From NCBI GenBank assembly GCA_945898725.1, contig CAMDIK010000006.1:1-64000 (forward strand): a DNA stretch of 64,000 nucleotides, in the 5' to 3' direction. Position 1 is the stretch's first letter. The number at the start of each line of letters is the position of its first letter. The notes below the pieces were generated by a model. The model was not told the DNA's origin and searched no databases. It was given only the letters and a program-made list of their open reading frames with translations. The position numbers were made by a program, and so were the translations under genes. This document shows, piece after piece, positions 52,308 through 61,040 of this stretch. The stretch is from Rickettsia typhi. Lineage in GTDB: Bacteria > Pseudomonadota > Alphaproteobacteria > Rickettsiales > Deianiraeaceae.

Positions 52308-53969
52308 ATGCAAAAAATGTATGTGAAAGCCATGTCAAATCAGCTAATTCTGGGGGATAACCTTGAAATTTTAAAAAAATTGCCAAGCGAAAGCGTTGAC
52401 CTAATCTATATAGACCCGCCGTTTTTCTCAAATCGAAATTACGAAGTAATCTGGGGGGACGAAGGCGAAGTTCGCTCTTTCAAAGACCGCTGGAGCGGCG
52501 GAATGGACCACTACATCGGCTGGTTGAAGGAAAGAGTTGAGGAAATGCACAGAATTCTAAAGCCAACCGGCAGCATGTATCTTCACTGCGACTGGCACGC
52601 AGACGCCTATATTCGCGTGGGAATTATGGATAAGGTGTTTGGGATGGGGAATTTTAGGAATGAGATTGTTTGGAAATATACCACAAGAGTGTCATCAAAA
52701 AAATACTGGAACAAAAGACATGATTCAATATTTTTCTATACAAAATCCCAAGATTATACATTTAATTGGCAGGAGATTAAAATGCCATTATCACCAAATA
52801 CGATTAAAAAATATAAACTGAAAGATGAAAATGGGTTTTATAGATTAAATGGTCGTGGTATAACTGGTTCGCCAATAAAATCAGCTAAAGATGTTGCTGC
52901 AGAATGGGAAAAAACTCACCCACATTTAGTTGTTAGAGATTATTTAAAAGACGGTCAACCTCCTGAAGATATTATTGAAATAGATATAGTTAATCAGAAT
53001 TCACACGAACGCATAGGCTACCCAACCCAAAAGCCCGAGGCACTCTTAGAGCGAATTATAAAGGCGTCTTCAAACGAGGGAGACGTGGTTTTAGATTGTT
53101 TCGTTGGCGGGGGAACAACCATCGCCGTGGCAGACCGCCTTTCGCGCAAGTGGATTGGCATTGACCAGTCTGTGCAGGCTATAAGAGTTTCTGAAGCGCG
53201 GATAAATAATCAGCAAATTCGCATGGGGCAGCGCGCGGATGAAAAAGCCTCACAAAGTGCAATAATCTTCGACACAAAGCCATTTTCCGTAAAGCTTCAT
53301 AAATATGACTATGACACCATCCGCTACAGCGACGCTTTCGAATTTGAAGAGTGGATTGTTGAGCAATTCGGCGGCACCCCAAACGCAAAACAGCGCGGAG
53401 ACATGGGGCTGGACGGCAAAAAAGACGGCGCGCCAATCCAGGTGAAAAGATCAGACGGAATTGGGCGAAATGTGGTGGATAACTTCGCTGCCGCTTCCAA
53501 AAGATTTTACGGCGGGGCTTACCAATCGCGCCTTGGCGACAAGATAACAGACGGGTATATCATAGCATTTTCCTTCGGAAAAGGTGCAATTGAAGAGGTT
53601 GCCCGCCTAAAAAACGAAGAAGGTTTGATAATTGAACTGGTGAAGGTGGAAGACATAATTCCCATTGCAAAAAAGCCGCATTTGGAGCTGTCTTTTGAAG
53701 ATTTAGGGCTTGATTCCAAAGAGCTTCGTCGAATAAAATTTACTGCTTCCAGCCAAGACAAAGCTAAAATTCAGATGTATCAATGGAATTTTAATTTTGA
53801 TGAGAAAAATGGATTTAAAGCAGACATAATGCGCGATTTAACCGGCGAAGTTGAGTTTGAATTTACCAGCGGGGAATATGAAATTGCCTGCCAAGTCACC
53901 GACAACGAAGGAATTTGTGCAACAGAAATAATAAAATTACACATTAACGGCAGCGTTAGAAGAATTTAG
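52308..53969 (+). CDS. DNA methyltransferase fused to Mrr-like nuclease domain
   Basis: 553-aa single-chain restriction-modification-like protein. Residues 10-300 are an amino methyltransferase of the beta class: DPPF at 36-39, GYPTQKP at 237-243 and DCFVGGGTT at 263-271. Residues 118-235 between them would be the target-recognition part; their DNA (about 52650-53010) looks more AT-rich than both flanks. Residues 340-450 are a PD-(D/E)xK domain of Mrr type: FEEWIVEQFGG, D369 and QVK378-380. The last 80 residues resemble a small beta domain. It may methylate and cut the same site or act as a modification-dependent nuclease. An ATG at 52332 would trim eight residues. Confidence 0.85.
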   Translation: MQKMYVKAMSNQLILGDNLEILKKLPSESVDLIYIDPPFFSNRNYEVIWGDEGEVRSFKDRWSGGMDHYIGWLKERVEEMHRILKPTGSMYLHCDWHADAYIRVGIMDKVFGMGNFRNEIVWKYTTRVSSKKYWNKRHDSIFFYTKSQDYTFNWQEIKMPLSPNTIKKYKLKDENGFYRLNGRGITGSPIKSAKDVAAEWEKTHPHLVVRDYLKDGQPPEDIIEIDIVNQNSHERIGYPTQKPEALLERIIKASSNEGDVVLDCFVGGGTTIAVADRLSRKWIGIDQSVQAIRVSEARINNQQIRMGQRADEKASQSAIIFDTKPFSVKLHKYDYDTIRYSDAFEFEEWIVEQFGGTPNAKQRGDMGLDGKKDGAPIQVKRSDGIGRNVVDNFAAASKRFYGGAYQSRLGDKITDGYIIAFSFGKGAIEEVARLKNEEGLIIELVKVEDIIPIAKKPHLELSFEDLGLDSKELRRIKFTASSQDKAKIQMYQWNFNFDEKNGFKADIMRDLTGEVEFEFTSGEYEIACQVTDNEGICATEIIKLHINGSVRRI

Positions 53970-53973
53970 AAAT

Positions 53974-54282
53974 TTATTGCCTTTTGCGCTTGAATTTATC
54001 GCAAATTTGCCTGAAAGATGGCAATTTCAGCACAAGTATGTGAAATTTGTGAATAATATCGTAAAATGAGACGATAATTCTGCCCCACATGTATATCAAA
54101 AACCAAGATAGCGTCACGCAAAATCCCATTCCGGAAATCATAAAAGCATCAGTTATTATAAGCAAATTTTCAGTTTCTATTCTTACCACTGAATTATTCA
54201 AAAATGTGAAAATTACAAAGCCAAATGCTAAAATATTAACACAAATTATCAAGAATATAAAGATATTTCGCAGTAACCACAT
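53974..54282 (-). CDS. Hypothetical small membrane protein
   Basis: 102-aa protein with two hydrophobic helices (about residues 8-30 and 44-66) and a basic C-terminal tail (KFKRKRQ). No family recognised. It lies 3 nt downstream of dut on the same strand and is convergent with the methyltransferase-nuclease gene. Probably co-transcribed with dut. Confidence 0.6.
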   Translation of the reverse strand: MWLLRNIFIFLIICVNILAFGFVIFTFLNNSVVRIETENLLIITDAFMISGMGFCVTLSWFLIYMWGRIIVSFYDIIHKFHILVLKLPSFRQICDKFKRKRQ

Positions 54283-54285
54283 AAA

Positions 54286-54786
54286 TTAATTCAAACCACT
54301 AGAACCAAAACCACCACCTGCGCGCTCGGTATCATCCAAGTGCTCAACAAATTCAAAAATCCCTTTAATCACGGGGCAAATTACCGCTTGCGCAATTCTA
54401 TCTCCCAGTTTAATTTCAAAATTCTCACCCGATGTATTCAGCAAAATAACCCCAATTTCACCGCGATAATCGCTGTCCACAGTTCCCGGGGAATTTACAA
54501 TTGTGATGCCAAAATTCAACGCCAAACCAGATCTTGGGCGCACTTGAATTTCAAAATTTTCCGCTATTTTTGTGGCAATTCCCGCGTGCACAAGGCACCT
54601 TTTTCCAGGTGATAAAACAAAATTTCCCGCAGATAAATCAATCACTGCCTTGTTATTTTCAACGTCCAACACGCCAACCGCACGCAAATCAAAACCGCTT
54701 GACCCACTGGTTGCATACTTCAAATTTTCCCCATTATTATAAACACTGGCTGCCAATTTAGAGAAAAATTTCACGTATAATTTCAC
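54286..54786 (-). CDS. dut: dUTP diphosphatase
   Basis: Hydrolyses dUTP to dUMP and pyrophosphate to keep uracil out of DNA. Trimeric dUTPase motifs: SGSSGFDLRA (I), RPRSGLALNFG (II), VNSPGTVDSDYRGEIGVIL (III), GDRIAQAVICPV (IV), and the C-terminal ERAGGGFGSSG (V) flexible arm. The GTG at 54786 is used as start (166 aa); a GTG at 54810 adds eight residues with no counterpart in homologues. Either start is a GTG; this choice is uncertain. Confidence 0.94.
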   Translation of the reverse strand: MKLYVKFFSKLAASVYNNGENLKYATSGSSGFDLRAVGVLDVENNKAVIDLSAGNFVLSPGKRCLVHAGIATKIAENFEIQVRPRSGLALNFGITIVNSPGTVDSDYRGEIGVILLNTSGENFEIKLGDRIAQAVICPVIKGIFEFVEHLDDTERAGGGFGSSGLN

Positions 54787-54897
54787 GGTATTAATATATA
54801 ATAAACACACCCTAGAGGTAAAACTTTTTTTTGCAAGAATAATCTATTGACTTAAAAAAAAATATCCCCAGAATGCACAAGGGTTGTATTTATCGCA

Positions 54898-55359
54898 ATG
54901 AAAATTTCCAAATATGCTTTTGAAACAATTGTTGGGTCAATTGTAATTATTATATCCATTAGCTTTTTAATGAAAATTATTTTCAGCGGAAATATGAGAT
55001 CTGTAAAGTCCGATGGCATGCAAATTACTGCAAAATTCAACAATGTAGACGGAATTGAAGTTGGCAGTGACATAAAAATATCCGGGGTAAAAGTTGGGGT
55101 GGTTACAGAAAAAAGCCTAGATTATGAAACCTATCGTGCAATTTTAAAATTTTCAATTGACAAGGCGGTAAAAATTCCGCTAGATTCAAACGCGGCAGTG
55201 GTAAGTTCTGGCTTACTTGGTGGGAAATATATAGATATTCGCCCGGGAAGTGAGGAAAATTACATACAAGAAAACGGAAAAATATCCTACACGCAATCTT
55301 CAATAAACTTGGAGGAATTAATTGGAAAATTTGCCTTTGGCGGGCAATCAAAAAAGTAG
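54898..55359 (+). CDS. mlaD: MlaD-type lipid transport substrate-binding protein
   Basis: 153-aa inner-membrane-anchored MCE protein. One N-terminal helix (about residues 10-30) is followed by a single MCE domain (KFNNVDGIEVGSDIKISGVKVG; SSGLLGGKYIDIRPG). MlaD forms the hexameric substrate-binding ring that moves phospholipids between inner and outer membranes. It is convergent with mlaE, overlapping its end by 12 nt. No ATPase gene (mlaF) is next to either, unlike the usual mlaFEDCB order. Confidence 0.92.
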   Translation: MKISKYAFETIVGSIVIIISISFLMKIIFSGNMRSVKSDGMQITAKFNNVDGIEVGSDIKISGVKVGVVTEKSLDYETYRAILKFSIDKAVKIPLDSNAAVVSSGLLGGKYIDIRPGSEENYIQENGKISYTQSSINLEELIGKFAFGGQSKK

Positions 55360-56151
55360 CGAAGTTATAATATAATTTAGGAAAAATATCGCAATTGCCG
55401 AGGAAACAACTGAATTTATCGTCACGCGCCCTACCCCTTCAGCCCCACCGCTTGCGTTATATCCATTATAACAACTAATTCCCGTCACAACAAATCCGAA
55501 AACCACAGCCTTAATAACGCCAGACATAACGTCTGAAAATGTCAAAAAAGCTATAGTATTTTTAATATAAACACCTGAAGCAAAATTCAAATGATGCACG
55601 GCAATGATATACCCGCCCATTACGCCTATAATATCCGCAATAATTACCAATATTGGCAGGCAAAATATCCCTGCAAGCATTCTTGGGGCAATAATATATC
55701 TCATAGGGCTGACGGAAAGCGTTTTCATTGCGCTAATTTGTTCGGTAACGCGCATCGCTCCAATTTCCGCAGCAATTGAAGACCCAACCCGCGCCGCAAA
55801 CATCAACCCCCCCAGAACGGGTCCAAGTTCTCTTGTGATAGACAAAACAACCACAGTCGCAATTGAACTTTCTGCGTTAAATCTGGCAAAACCATTATAA
55901 CTTTGCAGCGCCAGCACTGCGCCGGTGAAAATTGCTGTCAAACCTATAACAGGTAGCGATAAATATCCAATTTTAAACACACTATCCAGCCACATTCTAA
56001 AAAATATCGGCCGCGTTACCATTGCTTTAAAACTTTCCAGGCAGAACAGCGTGAAATTCCCAACATTTGCAGCAATATCAATAGCTTTTATGCCTATTTT
56101 TCTAGCAAAATTAATATTTTTCACGTTCGTTACAGACATCTCAAATACCAA
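55348..56151 (-). CDS. mlaE: MlaE-type ABC transporter permease
   Basis: 267-aa permease of the phospholipid transport complex. Five membrane helices; motifs FTGAVLALQSYNGFARF, TRELGPVLGGLMFAARVGSS, AAEIGAMRVTEQISAMKTL and the C-terminal VSSAIAIFFLNYIITSLLF fit the MlaE family. Together with MlaD (opposite strand) and a distant ATPase it would maintain outer-membrane lipid asymmetry. The start is ATG 56151, with 56139 also possible. Confidence 0.93.
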   Translation of the reverse strand: MVFEMSVTNVKNINFARKIGIKAIDIAANVGNFTLFCLESFKAMVTRPIFFRMWLDSVFKIGYLSLPVIGLTAIFTGAVLALQSYNGFARFNAESSIATVVVLSITRELGPVLGGLMFAARVGSSIAAEIGAMRVTEQISAMKTLSVSPMRYIIAPRMLAGIFCLPILVIIADIIGVMGGYIIAVHHLNFASGVYIKNTIAFLTFSDVMSGVIKAVVFGFVVTGISCYNGYNASGGAEGVGRVTINSVVSSAIAIFFLNYIITSLLF

Positions 56152-56184
56152 AATAACATGCCTGATTTAAAAATCAAAATAAAA

Positions 56185-57087
56185 CTATTTTTTCTGTAAT
56201 CGCTCTAGAATTTCATGCAAAGTTTCCAGGTCGGAAGATAAAATTGCCACGTCTGTATTGGTTTTTTTTGCGGAAATTGCAAAACGTACATTCATATTCA
56301 ATAGGCGCGATGCATCATTTTCCATGCGCTTCAAACTTGCTTTAACCTCCTGGGAAATTTCTGTTTTTTCCGGCATTTTCTGCGACAAGTTCTCAATTTT
56401 ACTAGGTAAAACCGTATTACAATCTCCAGATTTTACCAAATTTTCCACCTGCCTTACAGTCAGATTTTCTTCCGCGCAAATACGAACCAAATTATGCACA
56501 TCAGGGTGGGACGCAATAACTTTTAAATGCCCATATTGAATGTTATTTTCCTTAATATAAAGCTTTAAGTCCTCCGATAAATTTGCAATTCTTAACATAT
56601 TAGCAATATGCGAGCGCGACTTTCCAACGCGCATTGCAATCTCGTTTTGACTTAAATCAAGCGAATTTTGCAGAAATAAATACCCGCTTGCCTCATCAAC
56701 TAAATCTAAATTACTACGTTGAATATTTTCAATCATAGCAATGGTAAACGGGTGAATTTCGTTGCTATCTTTTACAATACAAGGTATTACGCTAAGATTA
56801 GCATATTTCGCCGCGCGATAACGCCTTTCACCGGCAATTATTTCATAAATATCGCCCACCTGTTGAACAATAATCGGCTGTAATATGCCATAAAGCTTAA
56901 TGGATTCCGCAAGATTCATCAGCTCGTCATTATCAAAAGATTTCCTTGGCTGGTTGCTACATTGCGCAATTTGCAAGATATCAATCTCCCTTACCAGGCT
57001 GTTATTTTGCACATTATTTCCAAGTTTTTGCATTCCAAGTAAACCCTGCAGACCCATACCAAGTTTTCCCTTCTTATCATCCACCAT
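56185..57087 (-). CDS. parB: Chromosome-partitioning protein ParB
   Basis: 300-aa Spo0J-type ParB. The N-terminal CTPase/ParB domain has QPRKSFDNDELMNLAESIKL and GERRYRAAKYAN (the GERRxRA box), and QRSNLDLVDEA. The central HTH (SQNEIAMRVGKSRSHIANML) binds parS. The C-terminus dimerises. It lies 1 nt after parA on the same strand, the usual soj-spo0J order. I found no TGTTTCACGTGAAACA-type parS site in this window. Confidence 0.96.
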   Translation of the reverse strand: MVDDKKGKLGMGLQGLLGMQKLGNNVQNNSLVREIDILQIAQCSNQPRKSFDNDELMNLAESIKLYGILQPIIVQQVGDIYEIIAGERRYRAAKYANLSVIPCIVKDSNEIHPFTIAMIENIQRSNLDLVDEASGYLFLQNSLDLSQNEIAMRVGKSRSHIANMLRIANLSEDLKLYIKENNIQYGHLKVIASHPDVHNLVRICAEENLTVRQVENLVKSGDCNTVLPSKIENLSQKMPEKTEISQEVKASLKRMENDASRLLNMNVRFAISAKKTNTDVAILSSDLETLHEILERLQKK

Positions 57088-57088
57088 T

Positions 57089-57865
57089 TTATTTAATTAT
57101 AATACCATTTCGATTAATAAATTCCTGCGCCAAGGCAATATATGCTTTAGATCCGGTAGAATCAATGTCATACATCATCACCGGAATGCCATAAGACGGA
57201 GATTCGGAAATCTTAACATTTCTGGGAATAACCGTATTGTAAACCGACGCTCCAAAAACTTTTCGCACCTCTCTTTCAACTTCTTGGGTTAAATTATTTC
57301 GTCTGTCATACATAGTAAGCAGCACCCCGTCCAGCTCAAGATTCGGGTTTCCCGCCTCACTTCCAACAACCATTTCGTAAGTTTTAATCAAATGGCTTAA
57401 GCCCTCAAGTGCAAAAAATTCACATTGCACGGGAATTAATATTGAATTAGACGCACACAAGGAATTTATTGTCAACATGCCAAGCGAAGGCGGGCAATCT
57501 ATCAAAATAATATCATAATTATTCTTCACATTTGCCAGTTGTTGTTTTAAAATCATATTTTTCCCGGAAAGTTCAATCTCCGCTGCTGCCAAATCAACAT
57601 TTGATGTAATAATATCCAAATATTTTATATTATTTAACGGGTAAATTGCCTTATTTATATCAATTCGTTCAAGCAAAACATCGTATATAGTATATTCGCG
57701 CAAATCTTGAGTAATTCCCAGCCCGGTTGAGGCATTTCCCTGCGGATCAAGATCGCAAATCAACACGCTCTGCCCAACAGCCGCAAGCGCAGTTGCCAAA
57801 TTCATAACCGTTGTCGTCTTACCCACTCCGCCTTTTTGATTTACAATAGAAATGACCTTTGCCAT
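57089..57865 (-). CDS. parA: Chromosome-partitioning ATPase ParA (Soj)
   Basis: 258-aa ParA-family ATPase. Deviant Walker A QKGGVGKTTTVMNLATAL right after the start; Walker A' LICDLDPQGNASTGLGI; Walker B LIDCPPSLGMLTINSL. Binds DNA nonspecifically and pulls ParB-parS complexes. The ATG at 57865 gives MAKVISIVNQKGG as in homologues; an ATT/ATG frame above it adds ten residues. First gene of the parA-parB pair. Confidence 0.96.
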   Translation of the reverse strand: MAKVISIVNQKGGVGKTTTVMNLATALAAVGQSVLICDLDPQGNASTGLGITQDLREYTIYDVLLERIDINKAIYPLNNIKYLDIITSNVDLAAAEIELSGKNMILKQQLANVKNNYDIILIDCPPSLGMLTINSLCASNSILIPVQCEFFALEGLSHLIKTYEMVVGSEAGNPNLELDGVLLTMYDRRNNLTQEVEREVRKVFGASVYNTVIPRNVKISESPSYGIPVMMYDIDSTGSKAYIALAQEFINRNGIIIK

Positions 57866-58023
57866 GTAATAATAAATAGCTGTATTAATAATCACGTTGT
57901 AAAGACAAATTTTAAAAAATCAACTATTTTTTTACAGATTGTAAAATTAAATATAGATATTTCTTGATTTATAAAATTTTACCTATTCTTTTAGAGAAAG
58001 ACGTATTTTTTTAGGCATTCTAA

Positions 58024-59016
58024 ATGAAAGCAGTTGTTTTAAAAAAACCTGGAAATTACTCAAATTTAGTTGTAAAAGAAGTTCCGCTTCCAAAATCTAT
58101 GACGAAAGATGATATAGTAATAAAACATACGTGCGTTGGGGTGAATTTTGATGATATTTTACTGCGCAAAGGTGCAATGGAAATACCCAAGAATGAAGAA
58201 AATAAGCTAGGCATTTTGGGTCTTGACGGCGTTGGAATAATTGACAAAGTTGGAAGCGCAATAACCAAATTCAAACCCGGGCAAAGGGTGGGTTATGCCT
58301 TCGCGCCAATAGGTTCATATTGCGAAAAAAGGGTTATAAATGCGAACTATTGCGTGGCAATTCCAGATGATATCAGCGATGAACATGCATGCGCAATACT
58401 AAGAAAAGGGCTTGTGGCGCACACCATGTTATTTCGTTGTTATGTTCCCAAAAAAGGGCATACAATTGTTGTAACCGGCGCAGGGTCAGGCATTGGACAA
58501 ATGATTGCCAGATGGGGTAAGTATTCAGGGTTAAGAGTGATAGGCGCGGTATCAAATAATGCAAAAAAAGACGCAGCAATTAACGCAGGATGCGATATTG
58601 TTGTAAATTACACAGACCCAAAAGAGGCATTAGCGCAAGTTGCAAAATTTACAGATAACTACGGGGTAAGCGCTGTTTATGACGCAGTGGGAAATTTAGC
58701 ATTTGAATTCTGCATAAAAAGTTTGCAAGTTTTCGGTACCTACGTTGCATACGGAAATACTTCAGGAAATATAGTAGGTTTTGATCCATTGGTGCTGGAG
58801 GCAAAATCGCTATTTTTTACCAAGCCGCGATTTGAGATTTACAAAAGCAATAGAAATGAGCTGGTGATTTCAGCGCACGAGCTATTTGCTGCATACAAAA
58901 AGGGGGCGGTTCTAACAAATGTTGATCGATATAACGGACTGGCTGCTATTGCAAATGCACACAAAGATGCAGAGGCGCGGCAAATTAACGGAACTGCTAT
59001 AGTAATTATTAATTAG
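58024..59016 (+). CDS. Quinone oxidoreductase-like zinc-independent dehydrogenase
   Basis: 330-aa medium-chain dehydrogenase/reductase of the QOR type. The N-terminal catalytic domain (VGVNFDDILLRKGAME, GLDGVGIIDKVG) lacks the zinc-binding cysteine cluster of alcohol dehydrogenases. The Rossmann NADP domain has VVTGAGSGIGQMIARWGKYSG and VVNYTDPKEALAQV. Reduces quinones or alpha,beta-unsaturated carbonyls with NADPH. Single gene, divergent from parA, 4 nt before the FKBP-like gene. Confidence 0.92.
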   Translation: MKAVVLKKPGNYSNLVVKEVPLPKSMTKDDIVIKHTCVGVNFDDILLRKGAMEIPKNEENKLGILGLDGVGIIDKVGSAITKFKPGQRVGYAFAPIGSYCEKRVINANYCVAIPDDISDEHACAILRKGLVAHTMLFRCYVPKKGHTIVVTGAGSGIGQMIARWGKYSGLRVIGAVSNNAKKDAAINAGCDIVVNYTDPKEALAQVAKFTDNYGVSAVYDAVGNLAFEFCIKSLQVFGTYVAYGNTSGNIVGFDPLVLEAKSLFFTKPRFEIYKSNRNELVISAHELFAAYKKGAVLTNVDRYNGLAAIANAHKDAEARQINGTAIVIIN

Positions 59017-59020
59017 ATAT

Positions 59021-60133
59021 ATGCTGGAAAAATTAAGGCGTTTAATATTGCAATATATACACAAAATTGCTAATTTTGCGATAAAACATATTATCCCCAG
59101 GTTGCATATTAGGTTAATTTCATCTTTATTTGTAACATATCTTATACTATATATATTTTGCGGAAAAATGCTTCTTCCTCAAATAAGCAGCAATATTAAC
59201 AGTGAAAAAATTCTCAACAAAGGGCTTGAATTTGTCAAAGAAGTTAAAGAAACCTCAAGTATTGCAATGCAAGTTATCAAATCAGTTGGACTGGAAAATG
59301 TTCCAACAAGTGACCTAATAACCAAAACATCAACCAGTGATCAATCGCAAAAAATATCGGTTATAAAACGCATGGATCTGCCCATTTTGCACAAGGGGGA
59401 AAGGGTTATTCCCCTATGTGGGGCGGAAATTAATGCCGAAATTACAGCAAAAAATAGCCTTGGAGATGTATTCTTTCAAGAGAGTGTTGATTTTATACTC
59501 GGAAAATTTCAGCTTCCGGTAGGCTTGGAAAAATCTATCACACGCATGACATCTTCGCATGAATATCACGCAATTGTGCCAGCCAGCCAAGCATATTTCA
59601 TCAAGGAGCCGTCAGAAGAAGTGGTAAAATTAAAGAATGTGCGCACAGGAAAAACCTTCACTTCATACGCAGTTAAGCTAAATAAAATCAGCAAATCTTT
59701 TCCAGTGGGAAGTTTTGAACCAAGAATATTTTACATGGCATATGGCATTGGAGATGAAATATTTTGCGAATCATCCGTTAAGGCAACATTTGAAATTTCT
59801 AATCTGGATGGAAAAATTGTGACTTCAGGAAAAGATTATTTAATCAATATTGGGGAGGGAAATTTCCCTCATGGAATTGAACATTTACTAATGCGCCTTC
59901 GTGGCGGAGATAAGGTGTCGGTTATGCTACATTCAGACTGGTTCAAGGCAGATACAAATAGTGATCAAAAGATTATTTTACCTAAATCGCAATATTTAAT
60001 CTTCGATATTACAATTCAGAGTGTTAAACAGTCTGAAAACATGTTCCGCGCAAGCAAGGTGCCGTCAAAAGAGGAAATATCCTTGGTGCAAAGACTTAAT
60101 AAAATACAGCGAGATAATGCCGATAAAGACTAG
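59021..60133 (+). CDS. Membrane-anchored protein with FKBP-like domains
   Basis: 370-aa protein with one N-terminal membrane helix (about residues 31-49) and a long periplasmic part. Two stretches look like diverged FKBP-type modules: the one near residues 125-185 (VDFILGKFQLPVGLEKSITRM) and the one near 280-320 (GEGNFPHGIEHLLMRLRGGDKV), both following the FKBP pattern of a gatekeeper 'G-x-x-P-x-G-h-E-x-x-h' and glycine pair. Active-site aromatic residues are not obvious, so a folding-factor role without catalysis is possible. Inference from patterns only. It lies 4 nt after the oxidoreductase gene. Confidence 0.5.
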   Translation: MLEKLRRLILQYIHKIANFAIKHIIPRLHIRLISSLFVTYLILYIFCGKMLLPQISSNINSEKILNKGLEFVKEVKETSSIAMQVIKSVGLENVPTSDLITKTSTSDQSQKISVIKRMDLPILHKGERVIPLCGAEINAEITAKNSLGDVFFQESVDFILGKFQLPVGLEKSITRMTSSHEYHAIVPASQAYFIKEPSEEVVKLKNVRTGKTFTSYAVKLNKISKSFPVGSFEPRIFYMAYGIGDEIFCESSVKATFEISNLDGKIVTSGKDYLINIGEGNFPHGIEHLLMRLRGGDKVSVMLHSDWFKADTNSDQKIILPKSQYLIFDITIQSVKQSENMFRASKVPSKEEISLVQRLNKIQRDNADKD

Positions 60134-60164
60134 GATAAGTTTTACACATTCACACCTAGACAGG

Positions 60165-61037
60165 TTAATCCGGCATGCAATTTTCAACCCAATTTTCACG
60201 AATTTTCACCATAATATCAAGCTCCACGGGCTTATTATAAAACTTGCTTAACTTATCTTCCGCAGACAGCCTAATAGCTTTAATCATTGACCCATGCCCG
60301 CCAATGACAATTTTCTTATGTGCCTCACGCAGTAAAATAACACTTTGAGAAACATTTATCATTCCGCCATTATCGCTAAAAACATCAGTCTCAACAGATA
60401 TGCTATATGGTAATTCTTGATCTAATTTCATAAATATCGCCTCGCGCGTTGCTTCGGAAGTGATAAAATTGTTCGACTTATCAGTCAAGTCATCCTCTTG
60501 GTAAAACCATTCTTCAACCTCTTTGGCATTTTTTATTAAATATTCCTCCACGGCATCAAGACCCTTGTTTTTCCTTGCGCTAATTGGAAAAATCTCTGTA
60601 AATATACCCATATCCCAGATTTTCTGCGCATTTTTTAAATTTTGCTCACTGTGATCCACTGCGTCAATTTTGTTTAAAATGCAAATTACATTAGGCACTT
60701 TTGACTTGATATAGGTGCATATTTTTTCCGCGTCCCTGCCCACGCCCTTGGCAGAATCAATCACAACGCAGGCTATATCCACGTCATTTAGCGCGTTCCA
60801 GGCATTTTTTGTAATCACAGATTGCAATTTTCCCTTTGGGCTTGTTAAAATTCCCGGGGTGTCAACAAAAATAATTTGAGTATCACCCTTTGTTATAATT
60901 CCGCGAATTGCATTTCTGGTGGTTTGCACCTTCGGACTCACAATACTTAATTTTTCTTGCAAAAAAGCATTTAAAATTGTTGACTTTCCAACATTTGGCT
61001 TTCCACATATAGCAACGAATAGTGTTTTTTTGGTCAT
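60165..61037 (-). CDS. era: GTPase Era
   Basis: 290-aa GTPase for 30S ribosome assembly. G1 GKPNVGKST (12-20), G3 DTPG, G4 NKID, and the C-terminal KH domain with IVIGGHGSMIKAIRLSAEDKL. The spacing is normal. The start lies 3 nt from the divergent transglycosylase gene. No rnc gene is next to it, unlike in many bacteria. Confidence 0.97.
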   Translation of the reverse strand: MTKKTLFVAICGKPNVGKSTILNAFLQEKLSIVSPKVQTTRNAIRGIITKGDTQIIFVDTPGILTSPKGKLQSVITKNAWNALNDVDIACVVIDSAKGVGRDAEKICTYIKSKVPNVICILNKIDAVDHSEQNLKNAQKIWDMGIFTEIFPISARKNKGLDAVEEYLIKNAKEVEEWFYQEDDLTDKSNNFITSEATREAIFMKLDQELPYSISVETDVFSDNGGMINVSQSVILLREAHKKIVIGGHGSMIKAIRLSAEDKLSKFYNKPVELDIMVKIRENWVENCMPD

Positions 61038-61040
61038 ACT

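Noticed and set aside
54769..54788. ATTTCACG repeated twice near dut, considered as parS
   Set aside because: Not a palindrome and does not match the TGTTTCACGTGAAACA type; no parS was found.
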